Shown: piece by piece, positions 1-3,877 of the stretch
How the letters are laid out: the number at the start of each line of letters is the position of its first letter
How positions within the stretch are numbered: the first letter of the stretch is position 1
DNA from: Thermogutta sp.
GTDB lineage: Bacteria > Planctomycetota > Planctomycetia > Pirellulales > Thermoguttaceae
Assembly: GCA_012798155.1 (NCBI GenBank)
Contig: JAAZNR010000549.1
Span: 1-5,333 of the forward strand
Reading direction: 5' to 3'
DNA: 5,333 nt
Translations under genes and position numbers: made by a program
The notes under the pieces: model-generated
Seen by the model: the letters and a program-made list of their open reading frames with translations, nothing else
Databases searched by the model: none
What the model was told of the DNA's origin: nothing

Positions 1-3
1 AGC

Positions 4-180
4 TTATATCGGGGCCCGCGACCGCAGCGCCGAGCCGAGCGGGCAGTGCGTGCAGCCCGCGCACGTGGGAGCCTCTTCCGACGGATTGCGGAGCGACCGA
101 AAATGCCGCACCAGGTACGCCACGGCTACCCCTACCGTGATCCAGGCGGTGATGTCTTGCCACGCAATGGACATAGGCAT
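4..180 (-). CDS. FeoB-associated Cys-rich small membrane protein, 58 aa
   Basis: A complete small gene runs from ATG (180-178) to TAA (6-4). The product begins with an amphipathic start, has one hydrophobic helix at about residues 10-25 (ITAWITVGVAVAYLV), then a basic stretch (RHFRSLR, 25-31), and a soluble tail with C40, C43 and C46 in the motif CAGCTHC followed by PLG. One N-terminal helix, basic stop-transfer residues and a Cys-rich tail at about 60 aa is the layout of the FeoB-associated Cys-rich membrane protein family (formerly labelled virus attachment protein p12), which usually lies directly after feoB. Here it lies 109 bp downstream of feoB on the same strand with no terminator between them, so co-transcription is likely. 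An in-frame TAA nine codons upstream limits the start to ATG 180 or ATG 174. Neither has a strong Shine-Dalgarno. Its biochemical role is not established; the cysteines could bind metal or an Fe-S cluster. Family assignment is from layout and position only. Confidence 0.8.
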   Translation of the reverse strand: MPMSIAWQDITAWITVGVAVAYLVRHFRSLRNPSEEAPTCAGCTHCPLGSALRSRAPI

Positions 181-289
181 CTGACTGCTGAACGAACCAC
201 TTTCTTACCGCGCGACCGAAACTCGGACGAGGCCGGGACAGGCGTCGGCGGAGCCTTTACCGCGCTCCCTTGGCGATGCCGGGCCGGCC

Positions 290-2668
290 CTATCCACCTA
301 GCATTCTAAAGGCGACCTGGTAGGTGACAAGCGCGGCGGAGTACGCGAGCACGGTCATGTAGGTGAACGTGAAGATCGGCCAGAAGAGGCTGTTGGTTTC
401 CCGCCGGATGACGGCCAGCGTGGCGGCGCATTGGGCGCACAGGGCGAAAAAGACCATGATGGACAGGGCGACCGGGATGTTGAAGACCGGCCGATCCGTG
501 CCTTCCCAAACGGCGGCCTGAAGCCGGGCGTGCAGCTCTCCCGCCTTCTGCTCGGAGCTTGGGTCCGGATCGTCTTCGGAACCGCCCAAATGGAACATCA
601 CACCGAGCGTGGCGACGACCACCTCCCGGGCCGGGAAAGAGGCGATGACCGCCGTGCTGATCCGCCAATCCCAGCCCAGCGGGCGAAAGACCGGCTCGAT
701 CAGCCGGCCTAGCCGCCCCATCCAGCTCTGCCGCTGGTAGGCGGTTTGTATCTCGCTTTGCAAGTCGGCCAAGCGCGCCTGGACACTTTGGCGATCCGGG
801 CTGTCCGCGGGCAGGCGGTCGAGCCGTTCCCGAAGCTGCTCGCGCTCCGCCGCGTAGGGGGCCTCCACGACTTCGGCGTTGTGCGGGTAATAGAGCAATG
901 CCCAAACCACGATGGACACCGCCAGGATCAACGTGCCGGCATTGCGGACGAAAACCACCACGCGCTCCCATACCCGCAGGAGTACGGTCCGCGGCGAGGG
1001 GAACTTGTAGGCGGGCAGCTCGAGCACGAAGGAGGGCGGACCGCCGCGGAAGATCACCCGCTTCAAGAGCAAGGCCACCACCACGGCCACGCCGATCCCC
1101 AGCCCGTACAAGCCCGTCAGGACCAAGCCTCGCAGGCTCAACATGCCCCACAAATAGCGGTGGTCGGGGATGAAGACGTAGATCAAGAGTCCGTACACCG
1201 GCAACCTTGCCGAGCAGGTCATCAGCGGGGCAATCAGGATCGTGGTCAAGCGATCCCGCTCGTTCTCGATGGTCCGCGTGGCCATGATGCCGGGGACGGC
1301 GCAGGCGAAACTGGAGAGTATGGGAATGAACGATTTGCCGCTCAGCCCGATGCGCGTCATGAAGCGGTCCATGAGATAAGCGGACCGCGCGATGTAGCCG
1401 CAGTCTTCCAGTAGGGCGATGAAGGCGAAGAGGACTGCGATTTGCGGGACGAACGTGAGCACCGCCCCCACTCCGCCGAGCACGCCGTCCACCACCAAGC
1501 TGTGCATGGCGCCGGGCGGAATCGCTTCGGAAACCAGGCCGGCCAGATATTGCACGCCCCCGTCGATGGCCTGACTGAACGGTTCGGCCGCGCGAAAAAC
1601 GGCCTGGAACATGACGGTCATCACCAAAGCGAAGATCAGCGTCCCCCAAAGGCGGTGCGTCAGGACGGCGTCCAGCCGGTCGGAGAACGTCGCCGCATCC
1701 TCCTTGGGATAGGTCACAACGTTTTCCAAGACGTCCGATACCCAATCGTAGCGGCTGTGAACCTCGATCTCGGAAGCCGATGCTCCCTGGGCGGCGATCC
1801 TCGCTCGTGCTTCCCGGATCAGGCCGGTCGCCGCGGGAGCGTCTTTCCCCAGGAGTTGCCCTTGCAGAAAGCCGCTCTGATCGAGCAAGAGTCTTTCCAC
1901 CCAAAACCGCGTTCGCCAATCCCGCCGCGAACCATTGGGAACGAGGGCCTGCACGGATGGGTTGTCGGCGCAACCATCGGAAGGGGCGGTAGCGGCCTTT
2001 TCGGCCGCTCCCCCCGCATTCGGCCCCCCAGACTCAGGGTCAATCACGGCAAGCAGGCCGCGTTCCGCGAATGCCTCGAGAAGCCGGTCGGTTTCGGCGG
2101 AAATCGTCTCGGGCAACTCGGGTACATGAGGTACCGGCGGCGATTCGACCACGCGGCTCATCGCCTCCTCCAGTGCCTCCAATCCTTTCGACAGATGGGC
2201 CTGAACGGGCACGACGGGCACGCCGAGGTTCGCGGCAAGGGCCTCCGCGTCCACAAAAATGCCGCGCCGCTCCGCCACGTCCACCATTGTCAGGGCCACG
2301 ACCGTGGGGATCCCCAACCCCAGCACCTGCCCGGTCAAGTAAAGATTGCGCTCCAGGTTCGATGCGTCCACCACGCAGACAACGACATCGACCGGCGGAA
2401 CGCCTTTCTCTTGGCCCAGTAAGACCCGGACCGCGACAAGCTCGTCGCGGGAACGAACGGCCAGGCTGTACAAGCCGGGGAGGTCCACGGCCTCGAAGAC
2501 GCGGTCCTTGTATCGAAACCGCCCCGTCCGTTTCTCGACCGTCACTCCAGGGTAATTGCCGACCCGCTGATAGATGCCCACCAAGGCGCTGAACAGCGTG
2601 GACTTGCCGGTATTGGGGTTCCCGAGAAGGGCCGACGTGATACAGCGTTTCTCGGAGGCGACGCTCAT
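290..2668 (-). CDS. feoB: Ferrous iron transport protein B (FeoB), GTPase-permease, 792 aa
   Basis: FeoB imports Fe(II) across the inner membrane. The N-terminal GTPase domain shows G1 GNPNTGKS (16-23), the G2 Thr at T43, G3 DLPG (62-65), a G4 position reading TMVD (127-130) and a G5-like VQAH (155-158). A helical GDI-type region follows, interrupted by a low-complexity Gly/Ala-rich linker at about 210-247. The membrane domain starts near residue 340. Gate I has SSFACAVPGIMATRT (452-466, with C456) and PLMTCSARLPVY (481-492, with C485). Gate II has SFPAREVVVATLG (677-689). The C-terminal segment carries CAQC (744-747) and RRET. A charged, coiled-coil-like insert (about 599-647) lies between the two gate halves. 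Length is normal for FeoB (about 650-800 aa). The start ATG at 2668 sits 12 residues before the G1 motif. It has no visible Shine-Dalgarno, and its ATGA would overlap a stop in the preceding frame, hinting at coupling to feoA. The only odd motif residue is Thr for the usual Asn in G4. Confidence 0.98.
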   Translation of the reverse strand: MSVASEKRCITSALLGNPNTGKSTLFSALVGIYQRVGNYPGVTVEKRTGRFRYKDRVFEAVDLPGLYSLAVRSRDELVAVRVLLGQEKGVPPVDVVVCVVDASNLERNLYLTGQVLGLGIPTVVALTMVDVAERRGIFVDAEALAANLGVPVVPVQAHLSKGLEALEEAMSRVVESPPVPHVPELPETISAETDRLLEAFAERGLLAVIDPESGGPNAGGAAEKAATAPSDGCADNPSVQALVPNGSRRDWRTRFWVERLLLDQSGFLQGQLLGKDAPAATGLIREARARIAAQGASASEIEVHSRYDWVSDVLENVVTYPKEDAATFSDRLDAVLTHRLWGTLIFALVMTVMFQAVFRAAEPFSQAIDGGVQYLAGLVSEAIPPGAMHSLVVDGVLGGVGAVLTFVPQIAVLFAFIALLEDCGYIARSAYLMDRFMTRIGLSGKSFIPILSSFACAVPGIMATRTIENERDRLTTILIAPLMTCSARLPVYGLLIYVFIPDHRYLWGMLSLRGLVLTGLYGLGIGVAVVVALLLKRVIFRGGPPSFVLELPAYKFPSPRTVLLRVWERVVVFVRNAGTLILAVSIVVWALLYYPHNAEVVEAPYAAEREQLRERLDRLPADSPDRQSVQARLADLQSEIQTAYQRQSWMGRLGRLIEPVFRPLGWDWRISTAVIASFPAREVVVATLGVMFHLGGSEDDPDPSSEQKAGELHARLQAAVWEGTDRPVFNIPVALSIMVFFALCAQCAATLAVIRRETNSLFWPIFTFTYMTVLAYSAALVTYQVAFRMLGG

Positions 2669-2761
2669 GGGCAGGCAAGAAGACGTGGGGGGACGGCGAT
2701 CAGCGGAAAAAGTCCAAGCATCTCACGCACCGTAGGCCGTGACGCGGCTTGCGCGGTCGCG

Positions 2762-3121
2762 TCAATCGCCGCGGCCGCCGCGGTGCCTGCGGCGATGCCG
2801 GTGCCGAGCCCCCCCTGCACCGACCGTGGCTTGATCGATCGGCTCCACCAGAATCCGCACGTGGTCGGCCCGCAGGCAAAACTTGCTGCCTCCCACCTGG
2901 ACGATGCATGGATTGCCGGGACGAAAGACGCGAATCTCCCTGCCTCTGCACAGTCCGATCTCTTGCAGGCGGTGAGCGGCGTCGCCGGAGGCTTGCAGCC
3001 CCACAATGATACCGCGATCCCCGGCGCGTAGCAGGTTAAGCGGCAAGGGTTCCGCAGCGGTCCGATCAATCGCTGGTTCCGTCCCTTGCAGATCAGGCAG
3101 GGGTTGAATGCAACGGATCAT
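2762..3121 (-). CDS. feoA: Ferrous iron transport protein A (FeoA), 119 aa
   Basis: FeoA is a small cytoplasmic SH3-like protein that supports FeoB. The conserved domain spans about residues 27-95: PLNLLRAGDRG, then AHRLQEIGLCRGREIRVFRPG, then VQVGGSKFCLRADHVRILVEPI, the normal order of FeoA motifs. ATG 3121 is chosen because AAAGG (3133-3129) lies 7 nt upstream. The reading frame stays open back to a TTG at 3286, but that stretch has clearly lower third-position GC and reads as leader. FeoA usually ends just after the VEPI position. Here about 24 residues follow, ending in an Arg/His-rich tail (ARHRHRRRHRGGRGD) that begins exactly after a run of seven G (2815-2809). With one G fewer, the protein would instead run on to a TGA overlapping the feoB ATG (about 151 aa). 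Either the tail or the 7-G count may therefore be wrong or variable. The assignment as FeoA is firm; the C-terminus is uncertain. Confidence 0.9.
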   Translation of the reverse strand: MIRCIQPLPDLQGTEPAIDRTAAEPLPLNLLRAGDRGIIVGLQASGDAAHRLQEIGLCRGREIRVFRPGNPCIVQVGGSKFCLRADHVRILVEPIDQATVGAGGARHRHRRRHRGGRGD

Positions 3122-3128
3122 ACGAAAG

Positions 3129-3133
3129 CCTTT
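3129..3133 (-). promoter_or_regulatory. Ribosome-binding site of feoA
   Basis: AAAGG on the minus strand sits 7 nt before ATG 3121. It is the reason for choosing this start over the in-frame upstream TTG at 3286. Confidence 0.6.
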
Positions 3134-3284
3134 GCCTGGATTGCCGGCCCACGCTTGGATCGCGGACAAATACCCCCTGGAACCGGTTCCCGATTCCGCC
3201 CACGGAGCGAAAGGAACAAGCCCGATTCCAGTTGCGGCAATCCGCAATTGTGGTGCTCGATTACGATAATTACGACACGGAATC

Positions 3285-3303
3285 AATGAGACTGATTCTC
3301 ATT
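3285..3303 (-). promoter_or_regulatory. Fur box (iron-responsive operator)
   Basis: AATGAGACTGATTCTCATT is a perfect inverted repeat with 7-bp arms (AATGAGA/TCTCATT) around CTGAT. Its core TGAGACT-G-ATTCTCA matches the 7-1-7 Fur consensus TGATAAT-N-ATTATCA at 11 of 14 positions. It begins at the predicted transcription start of the feo operon, a classic repressor position, and feo operons are common Fur targets. Binding of Fur itself is inferred. A related Fur-family or DtxR-type regulator cannot be excluded from sequence. Confidence 0.75.
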
Positions 3304-3309
3304 TGTTGG

Positions 3310-3338
3310 ATTATACGTCCATCTCGCGGGAGGTTCAA
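3310..3338 (-). promoter_or_regulatory. Sigma70-type promoter of the feo operon
   Basis: On the minus strand, TTGAAC (3338-3333) and a perfect TATAAT (3315-3310) are separated by 17 bp. The predicted start near 3303 coincides with the first base of the Fur box. An AT-rich 10-bp palindrome AGAAATTTCT (3360-3369) lies about 21 bp upstream of the -35 and could act as an UP-like or operator element. Confidence 0.75.
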
Positions 3339-3551
3339 GGGCAGGGCGTCCTGCTGGGCAGAAATTTCTCTTCTGAATGGCTTGGAAGGCTGGATGAACC
3401 GGGTGCACCGTCGTCGGCGACGGCTGCCGCACTTCGCGGTCGAGCATTCGCGACGAAGACCATGGCGGGCGAGGATGAAAGCCTGAGAGGCATGGTCCGG
3501 CCAAAACCTATGGCAAGCCGCACGCGAGGTCGCGTTGTGCGTTGTGCTCGA
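3339..3551. other. Intergenic stretch, no gene recognised, several inverted repeats
   Basis: No convincing coding frame is seen on either strand. The stretch contains CCGTCG-TCGG-CGACGG (3408-3423), a perfect 6-bp hairpin; 7-bp arms GACCATG (3458-3464) and CATGGTC (3491-3497) enclosing 26 nt; a hairpin CGCAC...GTGCG (3519-3541) with an inner GCG/CGC stem; and a 7-bp tandem duplication GTTGTGC (3534-3547). In GC-rich DNA short hairpins are common, so no function is assigned. Confidence 0.4.
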
Positions 3552-3581
3552 TTGCCACTCCTCGCGGTGTTCCGCTAAGAT
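3552..3581 (+). promoter_or_regulatory. Possible plus-strand promoter
   Basis: TTGCCA (3552-3557, 5 of 6 to consensus) and TAAGAT (3576-3581, 4 of 6) are 18 bp apart. Start would fall near 3588, at the beginning of the hairpin-rich stretch that ends in a terminator at 3697. It could serve a small RNA or supply ffh by read-through. No better promoter for ffh was found further downstream. Confidence 0.4.
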
Positions 3582-3587
3582 AAAGCA

Positions 3588-3697
3588 GGATCACCCGATA
3601 CGATCGGTTCCTCCCATCGCATGGGGCTTCCCGTGAAAGCGGCTCCGGACCGCGAGTCGGGAATTGCCTGCCCGCGAACCTCCGGGTCGGCTTTTTT
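3588..3697 (+). ncRNA. Candidate small RNA or attenuated leader upstream of ffh (about 110 nt)
   Basis: The stretch is bracketed by a promoter-like pair and a Rho-independent terminator and contains a row of short stems: CCGAT-ACG-ATCGG (3595-3607), CCCAT-CGC-ATGGG (3613-3625), GCTT/AAGC (3626-3640), then either GCGG/CCGC (3639-3653) or the competing CGGCTC/GAGTCG (3640-3659, one G-T pair), and the terminator stem. No coding frame with a ribosome-binding site is seen. It is the right size for a 4.5S SRP RNA and lies next to ffh, but the conserved GGAA tetraloop with its AGCAG internal loop is absent, so that identity is not supported. No known RNA family was recognised. Confidence 0.4.
3666..3697 (+). 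terminator. Rho-independent terminator
   Basis: A stem with arms 3666-3674 (GCCTGCCCG) and 3683-3691 (CGGGTCGGC) has one mismatch and one G-T pair, closes an 8-nt loop, and is followed directly by six T (3692-3697) and TT again after one C. It would stop plus-strand transcription 180 bp before ffh, so there must be a transcript ending here that is not one of the annotated protein genes. Confidence 0.65.
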
Positions 3698-3782
3698 CTT
3701 CGCGTCCGGGGCGGGCGGATCGGCCGGCGCGATGACGGAAATGAAAATTCGTTAGTCTCGACGTACCGGCCGGGCGAAGGAA

Positions 3783-3816
3783 CCGACCGGCGCGGTCGGC
3801 GGCATGTTTCCGTGCC
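3783..3816 (+). repeat. Two adjacent hairpins in the ffh upstream region
   Basis: CCGACCG-GCG-CGGTCGG (3783-3799) is a perfect 7-bp inverted repeat. It is followed by GGCATG-TTTC-CGTGCC (3801-3816), a 6-bp stem with one G-T pair and a tetraloop. The second is trailed only by CTTT, too short for a confident terminator. They could structure the ffh leader RNA. Confidence 0.45.
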
Positions 3817-3821
3817 CTTTG

Positions 3822-3868
3822 GCGGACCCTACTCTTTGGCGGACCCTAGCTGAGCGGACCCTAGTTGA
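3822..3868 (+). repeat. Three near-tandem GCGGACCCTA repeats before ffh
   Basis: GCGGACCCTA occurs at 3822-3831, 3839-3848 and 3854-3863. The first two share the longer unit CTTTGGCGGACCCTA (3817-3831 and 3834-3848, period 17). The last two form 15-bp tandem units GCGGACCCTAGCTGA and GCGGACCCTAGTTGA (3839-3868) that differ at one base. The array ends 9 bp before the ffh start, and its last unit runs into the ffh ribosome-binding site. Confidence 0.92.
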
Positions 3869-3872
3869 GAGG
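3867..3872 (+). promoter_or_regulatory. Ribosome-binding site of ffh
   Basis: GAGAGG lies 5 nt before ATG 3878 and fixes the start of ffh. It overlaps the last two bases of the repeat array. Confidence 0.75.
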
Positions 3873-3877
3873 CTGAT

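Larger units (their letters stand above)
3122..3303 (-). other. Long 5' leader of the feo operon
   Basis: If transcription starts near 3303, feoA has an untranslated leader of about 180 nt. Visible structure: a perfect 6-bp hairpin TTGCGG-CAAT-CCGCAA (3232-3247), a perfect 12-bp palindrome GGAACCGGTTCC (3179-3190), a 9-bp direct repeat CCCGATTCC (plus strand, 3189-3197 and 3221-3229), and a direct repeat TTACGA (3261-3266 and 3270-3275). No known riboswitch core was recognised. The leader is open in the feoA frame, but its codon third positions are much less GC-biased than in the genes around it, so it is read as non-coding. Confidence 0.5.

Noticed and set aside
181..289. Terminator or promoter between feoB and the small Cys-rich gene.
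   Set aside because: There is a weak hairpin GGAGC/GCTCC (250-268), a palindrome GGGCCGGCCC (281-290) and a 9-bp direct repeat TTACCGCGC (205-213, 257-265), but no T-run and no convincing promoter hexamers.
46..309. Plus-strand 87-codon frame at the left edge.
   Set aside because: It is antisense to the Cys-rich small gene and the feoB end, is Arg-rich without a recognisable domain, and the minus-strand frame gives a coherent membrane protein.
306..2678. Long open frames overlapping feoB (minus 306-1973 and 2040-2678; plus 746-1414 and 1442-2422).
   Set aside because: They lie entirely or almost entirely over feoB, show Arg/Gly/Pro/His-rich compositions typical of shadow frames in GC-rich genes, and carry no recognisable domain, whereas feoB shows all its motifs.
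3122..3286. N-terminal extension of FeoA from a TTG at 3286 (55 extra residues).
   Set aside because: The TTG sits inside the Fur box region only about 17 nt after the predicted start point, has no ribosome-binding site, and the extension has low third-position GC and no FeoA homology.
3283..3578. Short frames in the intergenic region (minus 3283-3504, plus 3303-3578).
   Set aside because: Weak starts, no ribosome-binding sites, no domains; one runs through the feo promoter.
3588..3697. 4.5S SRP RNA gene (ffs) next to ffh.
   Set aside because: Size and position fit, but neither strand contains the conserved GGAA-tetraloop domain with its AGCAG internal loop.
3801..3820. Second terminator from hairpin GGCATG-TTTC-CGTGCC followed by CTTT.
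   Set aside because: Only three T follow the stem, too few for a confident Rho-independent terminator.
3817..3868. CRISPR array or transposon end from the repeated units.
   Set aside because: Units of 15-17 bp are contiguous without spacers, and there are no cas or transposase genes or terminal inverted repeats in the window.
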